From NCBI GenBank assembly GCA_014804785.1, contig JAAUZD010000012.1:54311-109233 (forward strand): DNA of 54,923 nucleotides, given 5' to 3'. Below, in pieces: positions 19,612-28,276 of the stretch. The stretch comes from Lachnospiraceae bacterium. GTDB lineage: Bacteria; Bacillota; Clostridia; Lachnospirales; Lachnospiraceae. The notes below the pieces were generated by a model. That model was not told the DNA's origin, made no database searches, and saw nothing but the letters and a program-made list of their open reading frames with translations. A program made the translations under genes and the position numbers. Position 1 is the stretch's first letter; the number at the start of each line of letters is the position of its first letter.

Positions 19612-19875
19612 AGAGAACGCCCGGAATTAAGCCTTGGGGACGGGGCAATCAGAATCTTTATCAACACGAATGGTAGGAACAGGGGGGAATTTTCTCAGGA
19701 GTTCTTAGATTTTATGGATTATATCAACGCATCAACGGATGAAGTGGCGGACAGGACAGACAGTGCAAAAATAAAAATGATACATGAAAAAGTTAAGAGA
19801 ATTAAGGTTTCGGAGAAAATGGGGGTGAAGTATATGCAGAAATGGGAAGAGATTGTGTATGCCAGAGAAGAGTGC
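19612..19875 (+). pseudogene. C-terminal remnant of an Rpn/PD-(D/E)XK family gene
   Basis: Frame 1 reads RERPELSLGDGAIRIFINTN, then EFSQEFLDFMDYINASTDE, DSAKIKMIHEKVKRIK and MGVKYMQKWEEIVYAREE. This is the familiar C-terminal part of a multicopy Lachnospiraceae Rpn-like nuclease. A stop lies at 19579 in the same frame and no N-terminal catalytic part is found upstream. After about 19870 the frame runs into the antisense of the integrase. The gene has therefore lost its front to rearrangement, and possibly its last codons to the junction. Confidence 0.7.
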
Positions 19876-20913
19876 AGCTTCAAATGCAGCAGCTCTTTTT
19901 ATCATAGAATCAGTAGGAAATTCATAAAATTTTTCCGTAGTAGCGAAATCTTCATGCCCTGCAAACATTCTGATTTCCTCGTTGGTTAATTTCTTAGATG
20001 AGATCATTTTGGAAATACATGTTTTCCTGATTTTATGATTGGACTTCTGATTGGTACCGATTTTACTGTTCAGGTTTCTTAAAGCATTGTTGACAGAAAA
20101 TTCATGGATTCTTTGATCGTTTTTATCCAAAAATAGATATTCGCTGTCAAATCCGTTCTGCCTGTTATGTTCTAAAATCATGGCAAGATATTTTTTTGCC
20201 CTCATGGATAAAAACACATCGCGTTTTCCTGCTTCTGTTTTAGGGTAGGGAACTATGCTATATCCTTTTGTGTAAAATTTACCATTTTTATCAATATAGT
20301 GCGTTTTCCTATATTGTATTTCCGCTTGTTTTAGAATTAGTTGTTCTTCATTATCAATATATACTTGCTCGGTTATCTCCTTTCTGGGTGGCTCGGTATA
20401 TTTCTTGCTGGAAATTCCATGTACATTCCGTGATACATTGATGGTCACGAAGCGCTTTTCCACAGCAAAATCAAAAAGCATGTTTGCCAAAGATTTCATT
20501 TCTTTATATCGCTTACTCGAAAGTTTGTGCTTACCAATTACTTTTAAATACCATGACTTGATAGTAATTACGTCGATCTTTTCTATGTTCATATCTATGA
20601 TATCGGAATCAGCATAGTATTTATTCCACACCCACTGCAGCTTAGCTGCATTAGCTTTTGATGAATCTATCATTTTATATTTAAGCCATTCAGGGAATAG
20701 GGATTTCATGGTTTGAGTATTTTCTTTCCGTCCCTGTTTGAGCTTGTACCATTCAATTATAAATTTTTCAAGATCGGCCCGGCTTGTTTTTGCAATCAGT
20801 CTTTTGCCGCCAGGTTTGCTTTCGTCAGGGAGTTTGGTCTTGAAACGTCCATCGGTTGCCTGCCATATACTGCAGAATTGTTCATGTTGTGTTAAAATTT
20901 TTTTATGATTCAT
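19732..20913 (-). CDS. Tyrosine recombinase (integrase) with internal deletion, probably inactive
   Basis: Start ATG at 20913 behind AAGGAGG, giving MNHKKILTQ. The SAM-like core-binding domain is present (about 50-160), as are C-terminal motifs NHKIRKTCISKM (box II HxxR), GHEDFATTEKFY (GH and nucleophilic Tyr). The segment that should hold box I (FxxGLRxGELxAL) is missing: the chain passes straight from LILKQAEIQYRKTH to YIDKNGKFYTKGYSIVPYPKTEAGKRD. About 40-45 residues seem to have been removed in frame near 20300-20315, so the first catalytic arginine is gone. The normal end is near 19875; the reading frame continues into the Rpn remnant. The element it once moved is not evident. Confidence 0.8.
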   Translation of the reverse strand: MNHKKILTQHEQFCSIWQATDGRFKTKLPDESKPGGKRLIAKTSRADLEKFIIEWYKLKQGRKENTQTMKSLFPEWLKYKMIDSSKANAAKLQWVWNKYYADSDIIDMNIEKIDVITIKSWYLKVIGKHKLSSKRYKEMKSLANMLFDFAVEKRFVTINVSRNVHGISSKKYTEPPRKEITEQVYIDNEEQLILKQAEIQYRKTHYIDKNGKFYTKGYSIVPYPKTEAGKRDVFLSMRAKKYLAMILEHNRQNGFDSEYLFLDKNDQRIHEFSVNNALRNLNSKIGTNQKSNHKIRKTCISKMISSKKLTNEEIRMFAGHEDFATTEKFYEFPTDSMIKRAAAFEAALFSGIHNLFPFLHILHPHFLRNLNSLNFFMYHFYFCTVCPVRHFIR

Positions 20914-21145
20914 ATGTGCCTCCTTGCGTAAAGATATATGCTGTATTTTATCCGTTTTTTGAGTTTGGGAAAAGCATAGCGCAATAAAAGTTTTTAAACA
21001 TTGATAACACAAACTTATTTTTTTGAAAGTTTGTAACATCAAAGTGAAAGATTTTTTACTGGACGAAAATGAGCAGGCACAGTAGAGGCACGGCAGTGGG
21101 CAGGGATGCATATGATAGGAATAAAGAGATAAGGAAGTTGTTTCT

Positions 21146-21535
21146 ATGTATGAGCGTAAAATTTTGCCCTTTTATATGACATATCCACTGCCTATGTATT
21201 ATGAGGAGGAGGACTCTATTATAAGGGATCTGGAATATCTGCAGCAGATGTATCCATCAGAAGCAAAGCGATACCAGAAGGTCATAAGCGGTATCTTAGA
21301 TAAGCTGGATTATGAGGGCAGCATGATTTATGATGAGTATCCAGACAAATGGCAGATTTACAGGTTGTCCAGGGACATATTAGACAGGATCAAGCGGGAA
21401 GAGGAAAAAGAAAACCCTGACGGTGAATTTCCGCCGGAAAGGTGGGAATGGCTTGGAGATCTGGTGCAGATTCTTCTTTGCTATGAGATATACAGAAGGA
21501 GACACAACACGAAAAGAGGGATTCTCAGGTTCTGA
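21146..21535 (+). CDS. Conserved hypothetical protein
   Basis: 129 residues, start ATG at 21146. I know this only as a conserved Lachnospiraceae protein (LPFYMTYPLPMYYEEED, IIRDLEYLQQMYPSEAKRYQ, LDYEGSMIYDEYPDKW, LVQILLCYEIYRRRH). It is acidic and aromatic-rich, with no signal peptide or membrane helix and no catalytic motif. The tyrosine-rich N-terminus and the YDEYPD block recall small spore-associated proteins, which is speculation. It stands alone, divergent from the defective integrase. Confidence 0.65.
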   Translation: MYERKILPFYMTYPLPMYYEEEDSIIRDLEYLQQMYPSEAKRYQKVISGILDKLDYEGSMIYDEYPDKWQIYRLSRDILDRIKREEEKENPDGEFPPERWEWLGDLVQILLCYEIYRRRHNTKRGILRF

Positions 21536-21634
21536 TAAAGTTTTAGTTGTGATTTTCCAGCTAAATAAGTAAAATATAGTCATGACGCAAAGTTATGGCT
21601 ATATTTGTGTACTGGAAACCAGGAGAATGAATTT

Positions 21635-22792
21635 GTGGAAGAATTAAAGGAAAAGCTGTCCGCGGCGCTGTCGGACAGGCTCTATCAGATTATTATCAGC
21701 AATCCAAAGAAAAAAGAGGGTGCTTTCAAAATAAAGATACGTCCGGTCATGGTGAAGGGAAGGATCTGCTTTCAGGAAACGATATCAAAGGGAACTCAGG
21801 TTTTTCATGAAAATCATGAGAAGGATGAGATGCTTTTAAGGATTCTTTCTTATATGGAAACGGATTTTAAGCAGTTAGAGGCGGAAAGCATGGACGGAAA
21901 GATGACTGTGCTTGTCAGCAAAAAGGGAAAGATTACAGTGAAGCAGCAGAAGAGTAAAGGAGAGAAAGCCGGGGACAAGCCGGAGCTGTCACATAACAGA
22001 GTGAAGAAATATATTCTTGAGGAGGGGGAGGCAGTCCCTTTTCTGGTGGATCTGGGTGTGCAGACGAAGGATGGCAGGATTGTACATGCCAGATATGACA
22101 AATTTAAGCAGATTAACCGATATTTGGAATTTGTTGAGGATATACTACCTTCATTGGAAAAGAAGGAACCGGTGCATATCATTGATTTTGGCTGCGGAAA
22201 ATCTTATCTGACCTTTGCTCTTTATTATTATTTTCATGAACTTAAGGGAATGGAGGTCTGTATCACAGGGCTGGACCTGAAGAAAGATGTGATTGAAAAA
22301 TGTAATCTGCTGGCACTTCGGTATGGGTACCGGAATCTGCATTTTTACCAGGGTGATATCAGCACTTTTCAGGGAGTGGAGAAGGTGGATATGGTAGTTA
22401 CCCTCCATGCCTGCGATACGGCGACGGACTATGCCATTAAAAAGGCGGTGGACTGGAATGCAAAGGTGATTTTTACCGTTCCTTGCTGTCAGCATGAGGT
22501 CAATGGTCAGATTGCCAATGAAGTGATGGAACCGGTTTTGAGATATGGTCTTTTGAAGGAGAGGATGGCGGCGCTTATAACGGATGGGATACGCGCGAAC
22601 CTTCTGGAAGAAGCGGGTTATAATACCCAGGTGCTGGAATTTATTGACATGGAGCATACGCCCAAGAATATACTGATAAGGGCGGTAAAACGGCAGGCGC
22701 AAGAAAGCGGGCATAAAAAAGAAACTGGAATCAGCCGTATGAGTGAAGCATTCAAGGTAAATACGACCCTGCAGAGATTAATGCAGGAATAG
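21635..22792 (+). CDS. Class I SAM-dependent methyltransferase
   Basis: About 385 residues from GTG 21635, chosen because AGGAG lies eight bases upstream; TTG 21605 has no ribosome site. The N-terminal 170 residues are mixed alpha/beta of unknown role. The Rossmann domain starts with IIDFGCGKSYLTFAL (about 181-195) and has the acidic GLDLKKD turn, then VTLHACDTATDYAI and VPCCQHEVN. This arrangement (HACD followed by PCCQ) is that of the Methyltransf_32/GSTCD-like group, in which a PCC motif sits near the active site. The substrate is probably RNA or protein but cannot be told from the sequence. The next gene begins 11 bases on. Confidence 0.8.
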   Translation: MEELKEKLSAALSDRLYQIIISNPKKKEGAFKIKIRPVMVKGRICFQETISKGTQVFHENHEKDEMLLRILSYMETDFKQLEAESMDGKMTVLVSKKGKITVKQQKSKGEKAGDKPELSHNRVKKYILEEGEAVPFLVDLGVQTKDGRIVHARYDKFKQINRYLEFVEDILPSLEKKEPVHIIDFGCGKSYLTFALYYYFHELKGMEVCITGLDLKKDVIEKCNLLALRYGYRNLHFYQGDISTFQGVEKVDMVVTLHACDTATDYAIKKAVDWNAKVIFTVPCCQHEVNGQIANEVMEPVLRYGLLKERMAALITDGIRANLLEEAGYNTQVLEFIDMEHTPKNILIRAVKRQAQESGHKKETGISRMSEAFKVNTTLQRLMQE

Positions 22793-22803
22793 ATGGGAGT
22801 TAT

Positions 22804-25338
22804 ATGAAAAGAACGATTATCAAAGGGGTTATTGTGGCAGCTGTATTTTTTGCAACCCTTTTTATTGTCAGCAGTGTTATGAATAAAGGGAATACCGATA
22901 TGACTATGGAGATGAGTCAGGCCTCTTATCCTGTAGTAGGAATACGGTATGGCGGGTTTCTGATCAATAGAATGCATGGCTATGGGCAGGTAATGGAGCT
23001 GGGACAGATGCGCGAGAGCATTACACCGCTTGCTGCCGGCAGAAAGGTCAGTCTGGAGATCGATACTTATGGGCGGGAGATTGCCCAGATTGTATATGAA
23101 GTGAGGAATCTGGATGGAAGCCGTCTGATTGAAAGTACGCAGGTGGCAGAATTCGAGCAAAACGGGGAAAGTATTTCATTGTCTTTTGGATTAAAGGACT
23201 TGATTGAGACTAATCAGGAGTATATGCTGGTCATTCTGCTGACGTTGGATGATGGAAATGAAATCAGATATTATACAAGGATTGTCAGTACAGAAGAGTA
23301 TCATGCGAGTGATAAGCTTGATTATATCTATGATTTTTCAAGAAGAACTTTTGACAAGGAAGCTGCAAAGGAGATTACAAAGTATCTGGAGTCCAATGCA
23401 GAGGGAGATAATACGACTTTTGGCAGAGTCACGATTCACAGCAGCTTTAGGCAGGTGACATGGGGGGATTTAGAGATTACAAGGGAAAGCCAGCCGGAGA
23501 TTACGATTAAAGAACTGGGAGCCCAGACGGGGAGTTTTATACAGGAATATTATGTATCTACGCCGGACGGCGAGAATAAAAATTATTACAGGGTAAAAGA
23601 ATTTTATCGTGTGCGCTATACACCTGAGAGAATGTATCTTCTAGAGTTTGAGAGGACAATGGATCAGATGTTTGAGGCGGATGGGGATGTGTATGCCAAT
23701 AACAAGATCATGCTTGGAATTATCAGCGATCAGGTACCACTTACGGAAAGCGATGGGGGGAATGTTCTTGCATTTGTTGTTGGAAACCGTTTATACAGTT
23801 ATAACGTAGTGGACAATAAAATGGCGCTTTTGTTCGGTTTTTATGATAAGGACAATCTGGATCAACGGACCTTGTATGACGGACATGAAATCAAAATACT
23901 GAATGTGGATGAGGGCGGCAATGTTACTTTTCTGGTTTATGGATATATGAACAGAGGACACCATGAGGGACAGGTAGGAATTTCGGTTTATTATTACGAC
24001 AATGCGGTGAATACGGTGGAAGAGATGGTATATATTCCTTTTACCAGTTCTCAGGAACTGCTCATGGAAGAAGTAGATCAGCTGGCATATATCAACAGGA
24101 ACAGTATGCTCTATATGAAGTGGGGGAATCAGATTTACGGTGTAAATATTATGGATCGTACCTGTGAGGTGATGGTGGAGAATCTTTCTGAAGGGAGCTA
24201 CAAAGTGTCTGACAGTAATAGAATGGCTGTCTGGCAGAAAGGGGATGACCCTTATCATGTAAAAGAGCTGATTCTGATGAATCTGACCACCGGAAAGCAG
24301 AAGAGTATCCAGGCTGGAAGCGGAGAAGTCATCGCGCCTATTGGGTTTATGGGAGAGGATCTGATTTATGGCGTCGCAAGAGAAAGGGATATAGTGGTGG
24401 ATTTTGCCGGAAACACCGTATTTCCGATGTATTGTGTGAAGATTGAAGACGAAACGGAAGGGGTGCTTAAGACTTACCAGCAGGAGAATGTTTATATTAC
24501 GGATGGAAAAGTAAGCGAAAACCAGATCATCCTTTCCCGCGTGGAAAAGGGTGAGGATGGATTTTATCAGGAAATCAAAGACGATCAAATCATGAATGGA
24601 GAAACGGAGCTGAACAGCAAGAACTCTATTGAAATTGCTGTTACGGAAAAATATGAGAAGCTGACGCAGATTGCCGTTATGAAAACGATTAATGCAGCGG
24701 CAATGAAACAACTCACTCCGCGTGAGGTTATATTTGAAGGTGAAAGAAATGTGGCGCTGGCTGTTCCCGAAGAGCAGCCGGACAGATACTATGTATATGG
24801 GAAAGACGGCATAGAAAATATCTTTACCAATGAAAATAACGCGGTAAGCTGCGCGGAAGCCATTTCGGGAGTCGTCGTTAATGAAGATGGGTACTATGTA
24901 TGGTCGAAAGGGAACCGCAGCCTGAAGAACCAGATTATGGCGATTCATGGAGAAATGATGACAGAGGAAAAAGATTCTCTTGCAGTCTGCCTTGATACGA
25001 TGTTGGAATACGAGGGAGTCATAAGAAATTCAAAATATATGCTGGCAAGCGGAGATTCTGTCTTAAGTATTCTGGAAGAAGGTCTGCCGGATATGCAGAT
25101 ACTCGATTTGACAGGATGCTCACTGGATGCAGTGTTATATTATGTAAACAAGGATATCCCTGTGCTGGTCATGATGCGGGACGGTTCTGCAGTGCTGCTG
25201 ATTGGATTTAATGAGCTTAATACCGTTGTGATGAATCCGGAGACGGGGACGGTTTATAAAGTGGGGATGAATGATTCTAAGGAGTGGTTTGAAGAAAACG
25301 GGAATTGCTTTATTACCTATATCAGAAATGAAGGATGA
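22804..25338 (+). CDS. Membrane-anchored large protein, unknown function, with degenerate C39-like end
   Basis: 844 residues, ATG at 22804 after GGGAG. One N-terminal helix (about 6-26) anchors it, leaving about 815 residues outside. The first 200 residues look like beta-sandwich; the middle (about 290-600) has repeated short strands of beta-propeller type (NVLAFVVGNRLYSYNVVD, NMLYMKWGNQIYGVNI-like units). The last 75 residues resemble peptidase C39-like folds (LDLTGCSLDAVLYYVNKDIP, then VLLIGFNELNTVVMNPETG), but the usual Cys-Gly-Pro and Gly-His motifs are not clear, so activity is doubtful. I do not know a characterised homologue. Confidence 0.7.
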   Translation: MKRTIIKGVIVAAVFFATLFIVSSVMNKGNTDMTMEMSQASYPVVGIRYGGFLINRMHGYGQVMELGQMRESITPLAAGRKVSLEIDTYGREIAQIVYEVRNLDGSRLIESTQVAEFEQNGESISLSFGLKDLIETNQEYMLVILLTLDDGNEIRYYTRIVSTEEYHASDKLDYIYDFSRRTFDKEAAKEITKYLESNAEGDNTTFGRVTIHSSFRQVTWGDLEITRESQPEITIKELGAQTGSFIQEYYVSTPDGENKNYYRVKEFYRVRYTPERMYLLEFERTMDQMFEADGDVYANNKIMLGIISDQVPLTESDGGNVLAFVVGNRLYSYNVVDNKMALLFGFYDKDNLDQRTLYDGHEIKILNVDEGGNVTFLVYGYMNRGHHEGQVGISVYYYDNAVNTVEEMVYIPFTSSQELLMEEVDQLAYINRNSMLYMKWGNQIYGVNIMDRTCEVMVENLSEGSYKVSDSNRMAVWQKGDDPYHVKELILMNLTTGKQKSIQAGSGEVIAPIGFMGEDLIYGVARERDIVVDFAGNTVFPMYCVKIEDETEGVLKTYQQENVYITDGKVSENQIILSRVEKGEDGFYQEIKDDQIMNGETELNSKNSIEIAVTEKYEKLTQIAVMKTINAAAMKQLTPREVIFEGERNVALAVPEEQPDRYYVYGKDGIENIFTNENNAVSCAEAISGVVVNEDGYYVWSKGNRSLKNQIMAIHGEMMTEEKDSLAVCLDTMLEYEGVIRNSKYMLASGDSVLSILEEGLPDMQILDLTGCSLDAVLYYVNKDIPVLVMMRDGSAVLLIGFNELNTVVMNPETGTVYKVGMNDSKEWFEENGNCFITYIRNEG

Positions 25339-25365
25339 GAGAGCGGTAGGGTAGTGGAGGAGGAC

Positions 25366-25659
25366 GCCCTCCTGCGCCTGACCGGATTAAATGTCTGCAT
25401 GGACAGGATAAACCTGCATGCCGAACCTATGTACAGTGGTAAGAAGGACTAAGTATCTCTTTGTCAGATGTATCAATGAGGACGCAAACGGCGTATTGGT
25501 CCATCCGTGGACCAAGTTACGCCTTCGGCGGACGTCCTGTCCGCCGATTGCTGGTATGTCGGGAGAGATACTAAGTCCTTCTAACCGCTTCCCATAAGGT
25601 CCGGTATGGAGGTTTATCCAGTCCATGCAGACATTTAATCCGGTCAGGCGCAGGAGGGC
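25366..25659. repeat. 294-bp imperfect palindrome (MITE-like or hairpin RNA)
   Basis: The outer 39 bases at each end are perfect inverted copies (25366-25404 and 25621-25659; outer sequence GCCCTCCTGCGCCTGACCGG). Inside, the arms stay clearly complementary: GGATAAACCT / AGGTTTATCC, AGAAGGACTAAGTATCTC / GAGATACTAAGTCCTTCT, and GGTCCA / TGGACC near the centre, with scattered mismatches. A GGCGGAC-GTCC-GTCCGCC hairpin sits near 25537-25556. It occupies the gap after the 844-aa gene. A further weak inverted pair, GGTTTGCAACCAAT / ATTGGTGGCGCAACC (25689-25739), stands before the XRE gene and may be an operator. Confidence 0.85.
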
Positions 25660-25792
25660 TGGTTTCTCGTCAAATGCTGGTTTAAGGCGGTTTGCAACCA
25701 ATAGTTTCCTCTTTTCAAACTAGAATTGGTGGCGCAACCGGAGGGGGAATGGGTATAATCGGCTCGTGATGTGAGGAAAGGTAGGTATAAAG

Positions 25793-26620
25793 ATGAATAT
25801 TGAAATTGCAAATCGACTGGTGAATTTGAGGAAGAGTAATAATCTTTCTCAGGAGGCTTTGGCACAGAAGTTGGGGATTAGTAGGCAGGCGGTCAGTAAG
25901 TGGGAGAGGGCGGAGGCATCTCCTGATACGGATAATCTGATTTTGTTGGCGCGGCTTTATGGGATCTCTTTGGATGAATTGTTGAAAACGGATGATGAAA
26001 TTCCCAGACCTGATGAAGAAAGAATGGATGCCCAGCAGGAAGTCTGGAGGGATGAAGAATCTGGGGAAGGTGAAAATCCGGAGTATGTGCATGTTGGTTT
26101 CGGGGGAGTTCATGTAAAGGATAAGAATGGAGAGGTTCATGTGGGTTGGGACGGTATTCATGTTGACGACAAGGCAAAAGGAGACAGTGTGCATATTGAT
26201 AAGCAGGGAGTGTTTGTAAATGGGGAAAAGTATGACAAGGAATGGTGGTCTCACCATATGCACTTTCCTATGTTTTTGACGATTACGATTGTGTACATTA
26301 TTATTGGATGTGCTTTTGGGGCATGGCACCCGGGGTGGCTGTTATTTTTACTTGTACCAATCTGGTATTCGCTGGTGGAAGCAATAGAAAAGAGAAACGC
26401 CTATTGCTTTGCGTATCCTGTGCTGGCAACGTTGGTGTTCCTTTGTCTGGGATTCTTCTGGTTTGCATGGCATCCCGGTTGGGTGGTGTTTTTGACGATA
26501 CCGCTTTATTATGCGATGGTGTCCTATTTCCAGTCGCTGATGCAAAGAAGGAAAGAGATGAGAAACGATTCTGAAAATGACGTTTATGAAGAGGTAGGGG
26601 AGACGAATGAAGAAAGGTAA
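25793..26620 (+). CDS. XRE-type regulator with membrane domain
   Basis: 275 residues. The N-terminal 65 residues are a helix-turn-helix of the Cro/C1 type (LSQEALAQKLGISRQAVSKWERAE). A hinge rich in short beta units follows (VHVGFGGVHVKD, VHVGWDGIHVDD, VHIDKQGVFVNG), then four hydrophobic helices between about 160 and 250, including the paired AWHPGW turns. Such HTH-plus-membrane proteins are common in Lachnospiraceae and may sense an envelope signal. It overlaps the next gene by 14 bases, so the two probably act together. Confidence 0.8.
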   Translation: MNIEIANRLVNLRKSNNLSQEALAQKLGISRQAVSKWERAEASPDTDNLILLARLYGISLDELLKTDDEIPRPDEERMDAQQEVWRDEESGEGENPEYVHVGFGGVHVKDKNGEVHVGWDGIHVDDKAKGDSVHIDKQGVFVNGEKYDKEWWSHHMHFPMFLTITIVYIIIGCAFGAWHPGWLLFLLVPIWYSLVEAIEKRNAYCFAYPVLATLVFLCLGFFWFAWHPGWVVFLTIPLYYAMVSYFQSLMQRRKEMRNDSENDVYEEVGETNEER

Positions 26621-27590
26621 AATTGCTTTGCTGGCAGCGCTAATTGTTATGGCGGTGTTTGTCCTGTTCATCAGCGTGATGAGTGTCAGGAATGCACCAG
26701 GAAGGAGAGATATGGTCAGTTTTTCATTTGGCGGAAAAGCCGAGCTCAGAAATACGATTGAGATTCCCGCATCAGAATTGGATAGTCTTGTGATGGAATA
26801 TGGAAGTAAAAATATAAATGTTTACTTGTCAGAAGATGAAAATGTGATGATCAAAGAGTATTTATATAGTGGCAGCCCTAAAGCAGTCGCTTCGGTATCT
26901 TATAATGAGGATAAAGAGGTGGTTGTGACGGGCGGAGAGATGCATTCTATCGTTATCTTCGGCTTTTGGACGGAAGGGGAGCGGATTGAAGTTTATGTAC
27001 CGGAGAAAAGTCTTGTAAAACTTTCGTTGGAGACGGGCAGCGGCAATATCACGTCGGATGTATCCGGTGTCAGGGAAGAGGGAAGCCTTTTGATTAAAGC
27101 GGGAAGCGGTAATATCAAATTGAGCCATGCAGAGGCGGAAAATCTTTCCGTCCGGACGGGCAGCGGTAATGTGAAATTAGAGGATATAAAGGGAAATCTG
27201 AAGGTTGAAACAGGGAGCGGTAATATTACGGGAAATCTGATAGAGGGAGAGCTGGATGCACAAGCAGGAAGCGGAAATATCACTCTGACGGAAATTTCCG
27301 GTGAGGGAAGCATGGAAGCAGGCAGTGGAAATGTGAGAGTAGAAACTGATGCGGTAACGGGGGATATGAGCCTTACGACGAGAAGCGGAAATATTCATCT
27401 GGAACTGCCGGAGGGTCTTGCATTCCATTTTCAGGCAGAAACAGGAAGCGGGAACATCAGCACGGATTTTGATGGTGCCTTATCTTATAATAAAAAGGGA
27501 AATCAGGCGGAAGGAGAAGTGGGTGCAGAGGCACCGCAGATTGAGATTCATGTAAAAGCCGGCAGCGGCAATGTACGTGTCTCAAATTAG
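26607..27590 (+). CDS. DUF4097-type beta-repeat protein, membrane anchored
   Basis: 327 residues: an N-terminal helix (about 6-26), a head domain, then a beta-solenoid of nine repeats about 19-25 residues apart marked by GSGN[IV] (ETGSGNITSD, KAGSGNIKLS, RTGSGNVKLE and so on; one copy is RSGN). This is the DUF4097/adhesin-like solenoid. It begins inside the XRE regulator gene. Proteins of this type often accompany membrane-spanning regulators and may act as an anti-sigma-like or envelope-stress partner. The function is unknown. Confidence 0.8.
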   Translation: MKKGKIALLAALIVMAVFVLFISVMSVRNAPGRRDMVSFSFGGKAELRNTIEIPASELDSLVMEYGSKNINVYLSEDENVMIKEYLYSGSPKAVASVSYNEDKEVVVTGGEMHSIVIFGFWTEGERIEVYVPEKSLVKLSLETGSGNITSDVSGVREEGSLLIKAGSGNIKLSHAEAENLSVRTGSGNVKLEDIKGNLKVETGSGNITGNLIEGELDAQAGSGNITLTEISGEGSMEAGSGNVRVETDAVTGDMSLTTRSGNIHLELPEGLAFHFQAETGSGNISTDFDGALSYNKKGNQAEGEVGAEAPQIEIHVKAGSGNVRVSN

Positions 27591-27592
27591 CG

Positions 27593-27612
27593 GGTGCCCC
27601 TTGGAGGGCACC
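27593..27612. terminator. Short hairpin between convergent genes
   Basis: GGTGCCC (27593-27599) / GGGCACC (27606-27612) with a six-base loop, starting three bases after the DUF4097 stop and just before the queT stop on the other strand. No T-run follows on either side, so termination is uncertain. Confidence 0.4.
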
Positions 27613-27613
27613 G

Positions 27614-28138
27614 TCAGTTCCGGTCTGTAGGAAACAGCTTGCTGCGGTATTTGTTTAAGGCAAAAAGAAGCAGCATACCTAATACACCGCATGAAATAAT
27701 TTCCCCGATTGTTACCGTAATAAATGAGAACCAGAGGGGCTTTATCCCATAGGCGTACAGAAGGACAAGGGGAACTACAATGGCATTAGCGGCAATTGGC
27801 GGAACGGGTGCAAGCCATTTGTATTTGCGCAGCTTATAAGTAAAGAATGCGCCTACAACGGTGGCTAGGCTGCCGAAAATGATGTCGGGAAGTGCGCAGC
27901 CTGTCAACAGATTAGACAGCAGGCATCCGACGAAAAGTCCCGGTATGGCAGCAGGGGTGAAGTAAGGCAGGATGGTGAGAGCCTCTGAGAAACGCACCTG
28001 GATTGCCTGATTGGCAAGTCCCAATGCATTGGCGATAAAAGTGAGCACTATGTAAAGTGCAGCGATCATGGCTGCCTGAACGAGAGACAGCAAGGGCGCG
28101 GTTCCTGTGGGAGCCGCATTTGTGTTTTGAGTTTTCAT
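27614..28138 (-). CDS. queT: QueT-family queuosine-precursor transporter (ECF S component)
   Basis: 174 residues, about five membrane helices, with the family blocks IQVRFSEALTILPYFTP, AIPGLFVGCLLSNLLTG and DIIFGSLATVVGAFFTYKLR. QueT proteins bring in preQ1 or a related 7-deazaguanine with a shared ECF module. The call is strengthened by a preQ1-I-like riboswitch directly over its ribosome site. The start is ATG at 28138. A shared ECF ATPase/T pair is not adjacent in this operon; the nearest is encoded at 28731-31275. Confidence 0.9.
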   Translation of the reverse strand: MKTQNTNAAPTGTAPLLSLVQAAMIAALYIVLTFIANALGLANQAIQVRFSEALTILPYFTPAAIPGLFVGCLLSNLLTGCALPDIIFGSLATVVGAFFTYKLRKYKWLAPVPPIAANAIVVPLVLLYAYGIKPLWFSFITVTIGEIISCGVLGMLLLFALNKYRSKLFPTDRN

Positions 28139-28146
28139 GTTTTGTT

Positions 28147-28190
28147 CTCCTTTAGTATTTTTTTAACGAGTGGAAGGTCTCGAACACTCG
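28147..28190 (-). promoter_or_regulatory. preQ1-I-like riboswitch of queT
   Basis: Minus strand from 28190: stem CGAGTG / CACTCG, 12-base loop UUCGAGACCUUC, then the A-rich tail UUAAAAAAAUACUAAAGGAG. The loop CCUU can pair with AAGG of the tail, giving the H-type pseudoknot of preQ1-I, and this masks the Shine-Dalgarno AAGGAG eight bases before the ATG. Size, A-rich tail and gene partner all fit the class; ligand binding would block translation. Confidence 0.8.
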
Positions 28191-28266
28191 AAGCTGGTTT
28201 CGCCTGTATGTGATATACAGATGATAAATCAGCTTTTTATATAATGATGTCTCGCAGAGCGGGACA
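28191..28266 (-). other. Two extra leader stems ahead of the preQ1 riboswitch
   Basis: Minus-strand leader between promoter and aptamer. TGTCCCGC / GCGAGACA (28248-28266) pairs near the 5' end with one G-U. AAGCTG / CAGCTT (28230-28235 and 28191-28196) encloses CTGTAT / ATACAG (28215-28220 and 28204-28209). Neither has a T-run. They may stabilise the transcript or form a second regulatory domain. Confidence 0.5.
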
Positions 28267-28276
28267 TTCGTTGTAT

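Noticed and set aside
25387-25865. Minus-strand frames inside the 294-bp palindrome
   Set aside because: They come from the repeat itself, have no ribosome site and resemble no protein.
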